Assembly: GCA_965249925.1 (NCBI GenBank)
Contig: OZ252260.1
Coordinates: 4,712,001-4,776,000, forward strand
From: Hoeflea_A sp965249925
GTDB taxonomy: Bacteria > Pseudomonadota > Alphaproteobacteria > Rhizobiales > Rhizobiaceae
Direction of reading: 5' to 3'
Length of the DNA: 64,000 bases
The first letter of the stretch is position 1. The number at the start of each line of letters is the position of its first letter. Positions 8,566 to 17,965 of this stretch are shown piece after piece. Position numbers and translations under genes: made by a program. The notes beneath the pieces are model-generated. The model had not been told where the DNA came from. It did not search any database and saw only the letters and a program-made list of their open reading frames with translations.

Positions 8566-9645
8566 TCATGCGGGCGCACTCCTCCCCTCGTACCAGACGA
8601 AGCGTGTGAGATTGTAGACGAGATTGGCCATTCCGATCCTGGTTCGGGCTCGAGCGATGCCGATCGTGCGCACGAAAAGTCCCATCCTGGCTTTTTGCTG
8701 CGCGAAGACATGCTCGACGAAGGCGCGGATCTTTGAACGGCGACCGTTGGCGCGCGCGGTTGCCTCACTCATCGGCCGACCCTTCGGTTTCTTGTGGTGG
8801 ATGTCGGAGAAATATCCGTTCTTTTCCAGCCATGCCTCGTTCTTCTTCGAGCGATAGGCCGTGTCGGCCCACACCGTCGAGCCCGTATTGTTCTTATCCA
8901 GTACGTTGCGCAGCTGCGCTCCATCCCAAGCCGAGGCACTGGTGACACTCCATCCCCGGACAAAACCGTGCCGGCGATCAATCGAAGTATGGTTCTTGTA
9001 GCCGAAGGCTGGAACCGTGATGTCGCGCCGCTTCGTCTTTGCCTTCTCATCGGCCTTGGCCTTGGAGAACTTCACTGTCCAGCGTGCATCCCGATCCTTC
9101 TGGCGCAGCTTCGCCGGCTTGTCCTTCCAGGCCTGCGGCACCTTGCCTGCCTTGATGTCGACCTTCTCTCCGTCCGAGTTGCGCTGTTTCGGCGCCGCCA
9201 CGATCGTCGCGTCCACGATCTGCCCGCCCATGGCAAGATAGCCGGCCTTGCTGAGGTGCTTGTCGAAGCGGGCAAACAGGTTCTCCACCGCACCAGCCTG
9301 CGTGAGGTGCTCCCTGAACAGCCAAATCGTTTTCGCGTCAGGGACCTTATCGCCGAGCCCCAGACCCAGGAACCGCATGAAGGACAGACGGTCCTGAATC
9401 TGGAACTCCGCCTGGTCGTCAGAGAGACTGTAGAGCGCTTGCAGAACCATGATCTTGAACATCAGAACCGCATCATAGGGTGGCCGCCCGCCCTTGGCGC
9501 CATCGGAGCGCTTCAGCGCCTTGATCAACGGTTTGCGGAATACGTCCCAGGGAACAACCGCGTTCAGCTTCTCCAGCGGGTCTCCCGCCTCGCTCAGACG
9601 AACATAGCGCTCGTCAATGTCCCAAAACCCTGCCTGGCCCCGCAT
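8566..9645 (-). CDS. IS5-family transposase (IS A)
   Basis: A 359-aa DDE transposase of IS5 type. The N-terminal DUF772-like part (PPYDAVLMFKIMVLQALYSLSDDQAEFQIQD) is followed by the RNase-H-fold triad: Asp145 in QIVDATIV, Asp261 in VWADTAYRS, and Glu311 in FVEHVFAQQKARM with the usual spaced Arg/Lys. The frame is intact and of normal length, so the element may still be active. It lies inside the inverted repeats at 8406-8421 and 9709-9724. Confidence 0.9.
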   Translation of the reverse strand: MRGQAGFWDIDERYVRLSEAGDPLEKLNAVVPWDVFRKPLIKALKRSDGAKGGRPPYDAVLMFKIMVLQALYSLSDDQAEFQIQDRLSFMRFLGLGLGDKVPDAKTIWLFREHLTQAGAVENLFARFDKHLSKAGYLAMGGQIVDATIVAAPKQRNSDGEKVDIKAGKVPQAWKDKPAKLRQKDRDARWTVKFSKAKADEKAKTKRRDITVPAFGYKNHTSIDRRHGFVRGWSVTSASAWDGAQLRNVLDKNNTGSTVWADTAYRSKKNEAWLEKNGYFSDIHHKKPKGRPMSEATARANGRRSKIRAFVEHVFAQQKARMGLFVRTIGIARARTRIGMANLVYNLTRFVWYEGRSAPA

Positions 9646-9708
9646 CCAAAACCTCCGTGCAAATCACCACCACAGTGAATCAGATCTCGGCCAGCTTGGG
9701 GAGGTTTT

Positions 9709-9724
9709 TCGAGGTGTCCAATTG
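9709..9724 (-). repeat. terminal inverted repeat of IS A (right)
   Basis: Complement of the left repeat at 8406-8421, 16 of 16 bases. Confidence 0.8.
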
Positions 9725-10129
9725 GTCCATGAAACTGGATGGGGCAGGGTGGGGCGGTTTGAAGCACATCCCGGCCCTCAATCATAATCCGCATGTCGGT
9801 GAGTCCAGTTGACCTAGATTTCTTATCATATTTTTCAGATCGTTCTGAATTCGCTCGCAAGATTAAAAAAGCGATTTCAAAAGCTTACAACAGTGACGGT
9901 ACTTCTTACGGTATGTGCGAATTGTCGCAGACAATTTGATCATGAAAACAGTGACTTATATTATCAGCCCAATTGATCATCGAGTGGGAGTAGGGGTGCG
10001 CATGGATCCGTGTTGATGGCAGTTGACCAGCGTTCTCACAAGCAATTGATATCAAGAAGTCTTCCATCATCATCCAATGTCCGCCGTACGTGGACAGCGC
10101 GGTGAAGCGCGATAATCTGACGGTATATT
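9725..10129. other. non-coding gap between two IS elements
   Basis: 405 bp without a credible gene. It contains copy 1 of a dispersed repeat (9881-10003). The short reading frames here show no family features. Confidence 0.5.
9881..10003 (+). repeat. dispersed ~125-bp intergenic repeat, copy 1
   Basis: Shares AAGCTTACAA, GACGGT, a run ending ATTGTCGCAGA, and then GAG(C/T)GGGAGT with 49381-49508 at nearly identical spacing. The two copies look about three-quarters identical in the first 60 bp. Nature unknown. Confidence 0.55.
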
Positions 10130-10143
10130 TAGTCGCCTGTCAA
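10130..10143 (+). repeat. terminal inverted repeat of IS B (left)
   Basis: TAGTCGCCTGTCAA. The transposase stop codon (TGA, 10140-10142) lies inside this repeat. Confidence 0.75.
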
Positions 10144-11486
10144 AAAGCCCTCTGAAGGGCTGATTTTGTTGTGATTGCGGCCCAGATTGCCGCGATCATT
10201 TTGCACAAAATTCTCCTGAACCATCTCAGGATGAGGCGCAGGTTGTAGCCGATGGCGCTGAGCACTGCGTTTGCGCGGTCGCCGTCACGTCCATGCAGGA
10301 AGTTTCGATCCAGGTGGCCGTCGGTCTTGGTGTGGCCGATCACGGCTTCGATTGCCGACCGTCGTCGCAGTTCCCGCTTGATTTGGCCGTGCACGCCGCG
10401 CTTCTGACCGGACTTAAAGACCCGGTGCGGGTTGTCAACGTCATGGCCGCGATAGCCTTTGTCGACATAGATGCGTTCGATATGACGCCCAGTGAGCGCC
10501 TCGGTCTCCTCGACGACCTGTTTGAGCGTGTGCCCATCATATGGATTTCCATGGAATGCCTTGGCGTGGAGGATGAACTGACCGCCCTTGCAGCGTTTGT
10601 TGGTGGTCGTGATCGACACTTTGCATCCAAACTCATAGGGCTTGTGAGCCTTTCCCTTGCCAATGCACTCGGTCTCCGGCGCATGCCAGGAATAGAGTTT
10701 CCAGCCCCGCTGTTTCTGCTTCTGGCTGCGGATCTGCCTGGCCTTTATCAGGGGAAGGGCGAAGATGGCATGGAGGTCTTCGTCGTCGCCTATCTTGCGG
10801 GTGATATCGCGGATCAGACGGCCGAGCCGGGTGCGCAAGAACTTCAGTTGGCGATTGAAGCGCTTGAACTGCTTGGCGTGGCTATAGCGCCCGGCCATCA
10901 TCGCCGCCTTCTTGGCGACCCTTATGTAGGACTGCCTCACGGTGACACCATGTTGCTTGGCCAGCTTGCCGAGCTGTTCGATGGCGGTGAGCAGCAGCTT
11001 GGCGTCCGTCGGGAAGGTGACATCCTTGGGCTGCACAGTGGTGTCGACCGTGACACGAGCCATGTCGTCTTTCTTCAGGGCGCCGGCGTCATGGGCCACT
11101 CGAAGCGTCTCGGCGAGCAGACGGTCCAACCGGTCGCCGATGCGCTTGCGCCAGTGGGTCATGTCGGAACGCACGTGTGGCAGGTCGTGCTGGAAGAATT
11201 CCTCGCCGGTGAAGAACTGGAAGTAGGGGTCGTGGATCCACCGTTCGCACACGCCTTCGTCTGACAGGCCGTAGATGTGCTTAAGCAGCAACAGCCCGAT
11301 CATGTAACGGGTGGCGATCGCCGGCCGACCGGTATCGCAGAACAGGTCAGCGAGTTCGTTGTCGATCCAGTCCCAGTCGATCTCATCGGCCAGGCGAACG
11401 AGTTCGTGCTTCATGTTGATGATCTGATCGAGGCGTGACCGGAACAGGTCGCCGGATCCAGATTGATCTGTTGATTTCGGGCGCAT
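10140..11486 (-). CDS. IS5-family transposase (IS B)
   Basis: A 448-aa DDE transposase distinct from the one at 8566-9645. The N-terminal DUF772-like region (GRPAIATRYMIGLLLLKHIYGLSDEGVCERW) is followed by Asp148 in RVTVDTTVQP, a second Asp in RIYVDKGYRGHD, and Glu in SAIEAVIGHTKTDGHL. The long Lys/Arg-rich insert between the first and second Asp is typical of this subgroup. Full length with no frameshift. The gene ends within the left terminal repeat. Confidence 0.9.
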   Translation of the reverse strand: MRPKSTDQSGSGDLFRSRLDQIINMKHELVRLADEIDWDWIDNELADLFCDTGRPAIATRYMIGLLLLKHIYGLSDEGVCERWIHDPYFQFFTGEEFFQHDLPHVRSDMTHWRKRIGDRLDRLLAETLRVAHDAGALKKDDMARVTVDTTVQPKDVTFPTDAKLLLTAIEQLGKLAKQHGVTVRQSYIRVAKKAAMMAGRYSHAKQFKRFNRQLKFLRTRLGRLIRDITRKIGDDEDLHAIFALPLIKARQIRSQKQKQRGWKLYSWHAPETECIGKGKAHKPYEFGCKVSITTTNKRCKGGQFILHAKAFHGNPYDGHTLKQVVEETEALTGRHIERIYVDKGYRGHDVDNPHRVFKSGQKRGVHGQIKRELRRRSAIEAVIGHTKTDGHLDRNFLHGRDGDRANAVLSAIGYNLRLILRWFRRILCKMIAAIWAAITTKSALQRAF

Positions 11487-11651
11487 CGTCCTCTCCGAGC
11501 CGATGCGACCATGGAATCACGACAAGGTCCAAAAGGGAATCCGAAAGCCCTTCGAAATCGCAAGAATTTCACGCCTGAAGGCCCACAATCTTGCAATCTC
11601 GAATACTTCAGACCAGAAAAATCTATAAATCCTTCAGCGGCTTATCGGTTG

Positions 11652-11665
11652 TTGACAGGCGACTA
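11652..11665 (-). repeat. terminal inverted repeat of IS B (right)
   Basis: TTGACAGGCGACTA, complement of 10130-10143, 14 of 14 bases. Confidence 0.75.
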
Positions 11666-11802
11666 TTTAACGGGCCTGATCGCTTTCGGACTGAGGCCAG
11701 GCGGATCATATCTGCGAGCAAAAAATCACGGCGGAGATAGCTACTTCGAGGTGTTGGGTGTGACGCCCAAAGGTCGACGGTCTCTTGCCGTCGATCAGCC
11801 GT

Positions 11803-12549
11803 CTAAACCATCCGCATCGTCATGCCGCCGTCAACGACGAGCGTCTCGCCGGTAATAAACGGATTGGTCAGCAATTCCACCGACGCAGAAGCGACATGCT
11901 CCGGATCGCCGAAACGCCGCAGCGGAATGCGGTTGTCAGTGCTGTTTTGACGTGCCTCCTCGGACATTGCGGCATGAAACCGGGTTTCGATAATGCCAGG
12001 CGCAACGGCATTGACGCGAATATCTTCATGGGCGTGATCACGCGCCAGCGCCCGTGCCATCTGCGGCAACGCTCCCTTGACCGTCTGATAGGCAACCGTG
12101 CCCGGGCACCCGCGCAAGCCGGCGGCCGATGATATCAAAAGCACGGCTCCGCCCCGGTTCGCTAGGTGCGGGTGCGCCGCGCGAAAGAGATGGAATACCG
12201 CATGGACATGAACCGCGAATGCATGCATCCACTTTTCTGCATCAACGTCTAGCACCGTACCGGGGCAGGCACCTCCGGCGCTGTGGATCAGCGCATCAAG
12301 CCGGCCAAACCGGCGGTATGCCTGGTCAACCAGTTGGTGACACGTCAGAGGGTCGGCGATGTCCCCGCCGTGAAACGCGCAAGGCGTGGTCAGTGATAGT
12401 TCGGTCACCAGCTGCTTGGCTTCCTCGTCCAGATGCCTGCCATTGAGGGCAAGCTGATAACCGTTGTCGGCCAGCGTACGCGCAATGGCCGCCCCGATGC
12501 CGCGGGTTCCGCCGGTGATCAGAGCAGTTTTTTTGTCACCATGGTTCAC
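11803..12549 (-). CDS. SDR-family oxidoreductase
   Basis: A classical short-chain dehydrogenase of 248 aa. TGGTRGIG near residues 13-20 binds NAD(P), HSAGG stands for the NNAG motif, and the active site reads LISSAAG followed by AYQTVK with Tyr and Lys in place. VAPGIIET and VVDGGMT are usual C-terminal signatures. It is the last gene of a minus-strand operon (sulfatase, DgoK-type kinase, lactonase-like amidohydrolase, SDR), 6 bp from the amidohydrolase. In this context a sugar or aldonate dehydrogenase is the likeliest role. The exact substrate cannot be read from the sequence. Confidence 0.85.
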   Translation of the reverse strand: MNHGDKKTALITGGTRGIGAAIARTLADNGYQLALNGRHLDEEAKQLVTELSLTTPCAFHGGDIADPLTCHQLVDQAYRRFGRLDALIHSAGGACPGTVLDVDAEKWMHAFAVHVHAVFHLFRAAHPHLANRGGAVLLISSAAGLRGCPGTVAYQTVKGALPQMARALARDHAHEDIRVNAVAPGIIETRFHAAMSEEARQNSTDNRIPLRRFGDPEHVASASVELLTNPFITGETLVVDGGMTMRMV

Positions 12550-12555
12550 GATGAT

Positions 12556-13398
12556 TTACCCCCGCCTCAAGTTGTAGGCTGACAGCGCACTGGCGCAGAA
12601 GATTTTTTGCCGGTCGGTGCTGGAAACCCCGAAATCATCGAACAGCCGGTTGACCGTCTCAAGCCATAGTCGCGGACTTGCCATGAGCGTCATGACCGGC
12701 CAGTTGCTTGCAAAAATCAGCCGGTCGGGTCCGAATGTTTCCAGCAAGATGCCGATCCACGGCTTCAACGTTTCCATGTCCCACTCGACTCCGGCTCTCT
12801 CAACCAGTCCGGACAGTTTGCACAAACAGCCGGTATGCTGTGCGATTTCCCCAATGTCCGCCTCCCATTTGTCGGTATCGCCCGTCATGACGAACGGACG
12901 GCCGGCATGATCGAGAATTGCCGGCAGATCGGGAAACGAAGCTATCGCGCGGGTGAATGCACTGAGTTGCGTGCAGTTGACCAAAAAATCGACGGGTATT
13001 TTTTGCTCTTCCATTACCCGAAGCCCCTCCTGCACGTTTTGCGACAGGAGCCATCCCACATCAAACTCGTGCGGCGGGTGGGCCCTTATGCCGCAAAACT
13101 TGTCATTCTCAATACACTCCGCCGCTTTGTCACCGACATCCGGTGAAGCAAGGTCGAGCCATCCGATCACACCTGCGACCGTGTCATCGTTCCTATACTG
13201 CCGTATAAGCCTGTCTGTCTCGTCGGAGGATGTCGCCGACTGAACGACAATCGCGGCATCCACTCCGAGATCTTCCACAGACGCGGCATAATCCTCAATG
13301 CGGAAGTCTCGCTGCAATGCAGCGATCTTTTGGCGGATCCAGATCCGGAATCCATCATCAAGGCACCAGGTGTGAATATGCGCGTCGATAATGGTCAT
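12556..13398 (-). CDS. amidohydrolase-2 family protein, lactonase-like
   Basis: A 280-aa TIM-barrel amidohydrolase. It starts with the metal motif DAHIHTW, contains ILDHAGRPFV in the middle and FASNWPV near residue 240, the pattern of the fuconolactonase/2-pyrone-4,6-dicarboxylate lactonase group (usually GSDWPV, here with Asn for Asp). Those enzymes hydrolyse sugar lactones or related compounds. It sits 4 bp after the 2-keto-3-deoxygalactonate kinase gene and 6 bp before an SDR, so a lactonase step in sugar acid breakdown fits. Decarboxylases of the same family remain an alternative. Confidence 0.75.
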   Translation of the reverse strand: MTIIDAHIHTWCLDDGFRIWIRQKIAALQRDFRIEDYAASVEDLGVDAAIVVQSATSSDETDRLIRQYRNDDTVAGVIGWLDLASPDVGDKAAECIENDKFCGIRAHPPHEFDVGWLLSQNVQEGLRVMEEQKIPVDFLVNCTQLSAFTRAIASFPDLPAILDHAGRPFVMTGDTDKWEADIGEIAQHTGCLCKLSGLVERAGVEWDMETLKPWIGILLETFGPDRLIFASNWPVMTLMASPRLWLETVNRLFDDFGVSSTDRQKIFCASALSAYNLRRG

Positions 13399-13402
13399 TC
13401 AG

Positions 13403-14347
13403 TCAACCTTTGCTGAGCAATCCAAGTTCGGCTGCCGCCCGGCTCAGTCCCACAAGTGCAGCGCGCTCGGCATCGACAACCACGCAGTCAATACCCCGAG
13501 TTTGCATGGCCATCAGATAGAGGTTTGCAAGATTGCCCGATGCCAGCAGTGTCATGGACAGCGTGTCGGTTCTATCGCCGAGTTCCGCAAAGATCTCAGA
13601 CCCGATCAACAGGCCCGATAGTGTCGCAGCCAAGATACCTGGATCGGCATCAAATAAAACTGCATTGGCTCGAATATTGAACAGATGATGCGTTAGGCCT
13701 GTCGGTTCACGCCACGCTGTTTTAATGCCGAGCCGGAACGCATCTGTTTCTCTCGGTCCCATCGGAGATGAGCCAGTGCAGATCGATTGACTGAGAATTG
13801 TGTGACAGGCGATCGCTCCAAAGAGCTCGCCCGTCATATGTGTTTTGAAATCCAGAATCCGCGCGGCTTCGATCCGAATCCACTTGGCATGGGTACCGGG
13901 GATACAGACCAGCCGGACTTCGGAAAGCAATCCAAGCGCACCAAGTCCGAGCAATATTGTTTCCTCGCCGCGCATTATGTCCGGGCGGTTTGCGTCGATA
14001 CGCGCAATACCAGGAAGAATGTGAATGTTCCGCCGCCCGCTGTGCGACCTGACACTTGAGTGAATAACATCGGAAAGCGGCGCCTTGACGTCCTGATACC
14101 CGGTCTCAAGCCAACCGCCCCTGGCGCCCGCCATGCCGCAGATCACGGCTGGGGCTTGGGGCGGTGCATCGAGACATTCGAGTTCATTTTCCAGAACGCG
14201 TTCAAATCCTATTTCGGCGGCCCGCTTCATGCCCTTGCCGCAACGCCGTTTTGACAAAACGGTGCCTTCGCGATCAACCAGCCAGATGCGCAGTGAAGAG
14301 GTGCCCCAGTCAGCTAGGGCGACAATCTCCCGGTCTGACCCAGTCAA
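13403..14347 (-). CDS. dgoK: 2-dehydro-3-deoxygalactonokinase
   Basis: A 314-aa member of the DgoK family, which phosphorylates 2-keto-3-deoxygalactonate at C6 in the DeLey-Doudoroff route. The N-terminal phosphate-binding segment ALADWGTSSLRIWLVD, the CGMAGARGGWLETGY motif and MRGEETILLGLGAL are diagnostic. The start overlaps the stop of the sulfatase gene by 4 bp, showing translational coupling. No aldolase (DgoA) or dehydratase (DgoD) is in the window, so the pathway would have to be completed elsewhere. Clear family match; substrate specificity inferred. Confidence 0.88.
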   Translation of the reverse strand: MTGSDREIVALADWGTSSLRIWLVDREGTVLSKRRCGKGMKRAAEIGFERVLENELECLDAPPQAPAVICGMAGARGGWLETGYQDVKAPLSDVIHSSVRSHSGRRNIHILPGIARIDANRPDIMRGEETILLGLGALGLLSEVRLVCIPGTHAKWIRIEAARILDFKTHMTGELFGAIACHTILSQSICTGSSPMGPRETDAFRLGIKTAWREPTGLTHHLFNIRANAVLFDADPGILAATLSGLLIGSEIFAELGDRTDTLSMTLLASGNLANLYLMAMQTRGIDCVVVDAERAALVGLSRAAAELGLLSKG

Positions 14348-15798
14348 TTTGCACCCTCCGCCTGTTGTCCGGTCGGTGCGGGCGTAAACGGAATATCAGG
14401 CGTTGTTTCAATCTTTTCGCGCCCGCCATTGGCTTCGATAAGCTGCTCCTGGTCAGCGAAGGCTTTGTCAGTGACCATTTCCGGATCGCAGATCGCGCGC
14501 AGTTCGCCGTCCAGCATGGCCAAGATTTCCGCGCAGTCTGGTCTTGAAGACAGATCGACCAACTCGTCGGGATCATCTTCCAGATTGAACAATTGGGGGC
14601 GGCTGCCGACATAGGCGATATACTTCCAGCGATCCTTGCGGATCATGAATTGACCGGTATCCGAACCCGCGGCGTGGTATTCGGACAGGACCACGCGATC
14701 GGCGATTTTGCCATTGGCGATGTCGACGAGCGAATTGCCGCGAAACCCGCTTTGCGAAAGTTCAAGGCCGGCCATCCGGGCCGCGGTAGGTGCAACATCG
14801 ATCAGGGAAACCGGCGCTTCAACCACTTTACCGGCCGGTATGCCTTTGCCGGTCAGGATCATCGGAATGCCGACCGAGTCTTCATACATATTGGACTTAC
14901 CCCACATGCCGCGGTTACCAAGACTATCGCCATGATCGGACGTGTAGAGAATATTGGTGTCATGCGGAAAGCTGCTATCACGGAGGGTTGAAAGAATCGC
15001 GCCGATTAACTCGTCCAGACGCGTCACCATACCGAAATAGGCTCTGAGCGCAGCGGCCCTACTCTCATCATCAAAATGGGCATCGTAATCGAAATAGCTT
15101 GCCATCCTTTTGAGCGTCGGATGGTCCGGCGGTGAGGCATTCAGCCGGTGGGTCAGTGAAGACAGATCATATTTTTCATAGAGGTCGTAATAGGAGTCCT
15201 TGGCCACCAACGGAAAATGCGGCATCACGAAACTGATGAACAGGACGAACGGGTTCTGATTGCCGGACAGTGAACGCTTTTCAAGCCATTGTCTTGCCGC
15301 GTCTGCAATTCGCTCGTCATATTCCCAATAGGTGCTGGTCCCGCGTCCAGCCTGCCTGGCCAGATCGCCGGTTCCTCTTTTGGGCGGCAGTTCCTTCCTG
15401 AACAGGCCTTTCAAATCTCCTTTGCCGCCAACCACGTGCAGGGGAAGAAGTTCCTCGCTGAACCCATAGTCGTCGCCGCCTCGAAAATGCAGCTTTCCGA
15501 TCGAAACAACATCAATCCCTCTTGCCCGCAGTAGCGCGTGCCAGCTGGCCGGCTCTCCGGTGTAAGGACTGGCGTTATCCCAATTGCCGGTTTCATGGAC
15601 GTAACGACCGGTCGCAAGCGACGCGCGCGAGGGTACACAGATTGGACTGTTACAATAGGCCGCTTCGAAACGGGTCCCGCTTTTTGCCAGCTCGTCAAGA
15701 TTTGGCGTCATGACGAGTGGGTGGCCGTAGCAGCTGGAAATTTTGCGGTTGTGCTCGTCCGAGAGAATAAACACCAGATTTCGGGCGTCAGCGGGCAA
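14344..15798 (-). CDS. type I sulfatase
   Basis: A 484-aa arylsulfatase-superfamily enzyme. The formylglycine signature NSPICVPSRASLATGR is present, with Cys54 as the residue to be oxidised. Metal and active-site motifs ILSDEH, YTSDHGDSLGNRGMWGKSNMYEDS and GIPMIL follow. The start is TTG at 15798 with GGAGAGG upstream; the nearby ATG is out of frame. There is no signal peptide, so it acts in the cytoplasm on an imported sulfate ester. First gene of the operon with dgoK, a lactonase-like protein and SDR, and downstream of the tct transporter genes on the same strand. Choline-sulfatase-like enzymes share this layout, but the dgoK neighbour favours a sugar sulfate. Confidence 0.85.
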   Translation of the reverse strand: MPADARNLVFILSDEHNRKISSCYGHPLVMTPNLDELAKSGTRFEAAYCNSPICVPSRASLATGRYVHETGNWDNASPYTGEPASWHALLRARGIDVVSIGKLHFRGGDDYGFSEELLPLHVVGGKGDLKGLFRKELPPKRGTGDLARQAGRGTSTYWEYDERIADAARQWLEKRSLSGNQNPFVLFISFVMPHFPLVAKDSYYDLYEKYDLSSLTHRLNASPPDHPTLKRMASYFDYDAHFDDESRAAALRAYFGMVTRLDELIGAILSTLRDSSFPHDTNILYTSDHGDSLGNRGMWGKSNMYEDSVGIPMILTGKGIPAGKVVEAPVSLIDVAPTAARMAGLELSQSGFRGNSLVDIANGKIADRVVLSEYHAAGSDTGQFMIRKDRWKYIAYVGSRPQLFNLEDDPDELVDLSSRPDCAEILAMLDGELRAICDPEMVTDKAFADQEQLIEANGGREKIETTPDIPFTPAPTGQQAEGAN

Positions 15799-15908
15799 TT
15801 GTCCTCTCCTTCATGGCGTTCAGCCGTCGTCAGGATGATTCTAGCCAGCCTTGCCTATTCTGAGAAAGCACAATGGTGGGCAAATCCGATAACAGATTGG
15901 AATATCAA

Positions 15909-17402
15909 TCAGTGACTTCTGCGTGAGAAAACCCACAAGGCGAGCGGTACGACGACAAAGCCCGCCGTGACCAACAGGACAGCCACTGCAATCGGGCGTT
16001 CGGCGATGTATCCGATCATGTCGCCTTGGGCAACGAGGCCGGTGCGCCTGAAATTCTTTTCAAATATGGGTCCCAGGACAAAGCCGATGACGATCGGCGC
16101 CAGCGGGTAATCGGCCTTGCGCAGCAGATAGCCCGCAACGCCAAATACAAGGAGCGCCCACAGATCTGTTATCTGACGCGCGACCGCGTAAGTTCCGACC
16201 ATCGAGACCATGAGCACAACGCTCATGACCGCCCATTGTGGCAACGCCAGAATCCGGACGATTGCCCGCACAAAAACCAGCCCGATGGGCAAGAGCAATA
16301 TCGCTCCAAAAAGGAAGACAGCAAATATCCCCTGCACCATATCCGGATGGTTGAGGAACATGGCGGCACCCGGCTGCACGCCGTGGATCACAAGCCCGCC
16401 CATTAAGACGGCGACAATCGGATCTCCCGGAATGGCCAAGGCCAGCATGGGAATCAGCGCGCCGCCGGTAACAGCGGAATTTGCCGCCTCGCTTGCGATG
16501 ACACCATCCGGATTGCCCTGTCTGAAGTCGGCATCTCCAGGCTTGCGAAACGGCATTGCGGCCCGGTAACTCAGAAACGACGCCGTCACACCTCCAACAC
16601 CCGGCAGTACCCCCACAAGCACACCGATCAGGCTGGAACGAAGGTAATTTAGGGGGCGGAACAAGAGCGAGCGGAAGGCCTCGATCGAGGCGGAAACGCC
16701 GGAAGCACTATCATGTGCGCGAGCGGGCCGTTCAATCTGTATCAGGATTTCTGAAATGCTGAAAAGACCGACCAAGAGCGGGATCAGCGCGATGCCGCCG
16801 TCCAGATAAACCGATCCGAAAGAAAACCGGGAAGCTCCGCTGACCGGATCAAGGCCGACAGATGCGATGAGCAATCCAAGAAACCCCATGAGCCAGCCTT
16901 TGAGCGGAGAACCACCGGCCAGTGCGCCGATTGTCGTCAGGCCGAGCAATGCAAAAGCGGCGGTTTCTGCAGGGCCGAATTTGATGGCGATGGCGGCAAG
17001 ACCGGGCGCAACCGCCAGAAGCACCAAAGCACTGATGATACCACCCGATGCCGAAGCCAGCGTGGCCAATGTTACAGCCTGCGATGCGCGGCCGGCCAGG
17101 GCCATTGGATGAGCGTCTAGCAAGGTCGCCGCCGCCATCGGCGTTCCCGGAATTCCGATTACCGTCGCGGAAAGGGCACCGCCATAGGACCCGCCCTGAT
17201 AGATCCCCATGAGCAGGGCCATGGAGGAGACAGGATCCATGTAGAATGTGAAAGGGACGGCCATGACGACGCCGAGCAAGGGACCAACGCCGGGCAAAGC
17301 GCCGATCACGATACCGATCGTTATGCCGATGACGAGAAAAAGGAACGACGTACCCGACAGGAATTCGGGAATAGAGGCCATGAAATCGGAAAGCGCCGCC
17401 AT
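15909..17402 (-). CDS. tctA: tripartite tricarboxylate transporter, large permease TctA
   Basis: A 497-aa integral membrane protein with about twelve hydrophobic segments. It has the TctA signatures GALPGVGPLLGVVMAVPFTF and, mirrored in the second half, GVLPGVGGVTASFLSYRAA, plus IPGTPMAAATLLDAHPMA and IPGDPIVAVLMGGL. Works with TctB and TctC in proton- or sodium-driven uptake of organic acids. The ATG at 17402 shares one base with the TctB stop (TGATG), so translation is coupled. Confidence 0.93.
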   Translation of the reverse strand: MAALSDFMASIPEFLSGTSFLFLVIGITIGIVIGALPGVGPLLGVVMAVPFTFYMDPVSSMALLMGIYQGGSYGGALSATVIGIPGTPMAAATLLDAHPMALAGRASQAVTLATLASASGGIISALVLLAVAPGLAAIAIKFGPAETAAFALLGLTTIGALAGGSPLKGWLMGFLGLLIASVGLDPVSGASRFSFGSVYLDGGIALIPLLVGLFSISEILIQIERPARAHDSASGVSASIEAFRSLLFRPLNYLRSSLIGVLVGVLPGVGGVTASFLSYRAAMPFRKPGDADFRQGNPDGVIASEAANSAVTGGALIPMLALAIPGDPIVAVLMGGLVIHGVQPGAAMFLNHPDMVQGIFAVFLFGAILLLPIGLVFVRAIVRILALPQWAVMSVVLMVSMVGTYAVARQITDLWALLVFGVAGYLLRKADYPLAPIVIGFVLGPIFEKNFRRTGLVAQGDMIGYIAERPIAVAVLLVTAGFVVVPLALWVFSRRSH

Positions 17403-17887
17403 CAAAATATCTGGTCGATGCCAAGCAGCCCTTCAGGCAGCACCGTGTTGAGGCCATAGCGGAAAACAACAAGGCAAACGGCCGCGGCAATCAGGGCGGT
17501 CACGGCCACGCGCGCGGGATAGCGGGCTCCGTGGAGCATGCCGATCGAAAACAGCAGAACCGGCATGCACACAATGAAGCCGATCCATTCGAACACCGCA
17601 ACAAAGAGGGCTATCGACAGCACTGCAAGAGCTACCTTGCCTCGACCGGCGGTATCCGTTGCGTCTTCATCCGCCATTGCTGGCGCAAAAATATATGCCC
17701 GGATCAGGAGCAGCAGCGACAAAACCAACATGACGGCAAGGATCATGCGCGGATAGGCGCGCGGACCGGTGAACCGTTCTAGTTCTGAGCTGAAAGAAAG
17801 GTCGATGAAACCGGTCAGGTGATATCCAAAGGCGACCAGGATCAAAATTGTCGCTGCGGACACCAATTCACGTGTGCGGATGTTCAT
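17402..17887 (-). CDS. tctB: tripartite tricarboxylate transporter, small subunit TctB
   Basis: A 161-aa protein with four hydrophobic segments, the size and topology of TctB. The gene lies between tctC (upstream) and tctA (overlapping by one base). The sequence itself is poorly conserved in the family; the call rests on topology and context. Confidence 0.88.
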   Translation of the reverse strand: MNIRTRELVSAATILILVAFGYHLTGFIDLSFSSELERFTGPRAYPRMILAVMLVLSLLLLIRAYIFAPAMADEDATDTAGRGKVALAVLSIALFVAVFEWIGFIVCMPVLLFSIGMLHGARYPARVAVTALIAAAVCLVVFRYGLNTVLPEGLLGIDQIF

Positions 17888-17965
17888 GGCACGCCTTCAC
17901 AGACCCGGCTATGTGCCTAGGAGAAGGTGCACAGGCCGGTTTGGCAAGCCCATGCACCCGGTCTT

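Larger units (their letters stand above)
8406..9724. mobile_element. IS5-family insertion sequence A
   Basis: About 1.3 kb bounded by a perfect 16-bp inverted repeat, CAATTGGACACCTCGA at 8406-8421 and its complement at 9709-9724. It holds one transposase gene on the minus strand. No unambiguous target duplication was seen outside the repeats. Confidence 0.8.
10130..11665. mobile_element. IS5-family insertion sequence B
   Basis: About 1.5 kb bounded by a perfect 14-bp inverted repeat, TAGTCGCCTGTCAA at 10130-10143 and its complement at 11652-11665, with one minus-strand transposase. The flanks are AT-rich (TATATT left, TTTAAC right), so a short TA-containing duplication is possible but not certain. 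Confidence 0.8.

Noticed and set aside
8794..9678. Plus-strand 294-aa frame across the IS A transposase
   Set aside because: It is antisense to the intact transposase with DDE residues and has no family signature.
10293..11264. Plus-strand 323-aa frame across the IS B transposase
   Set aside because: Antisense shadow of the intact transposase.
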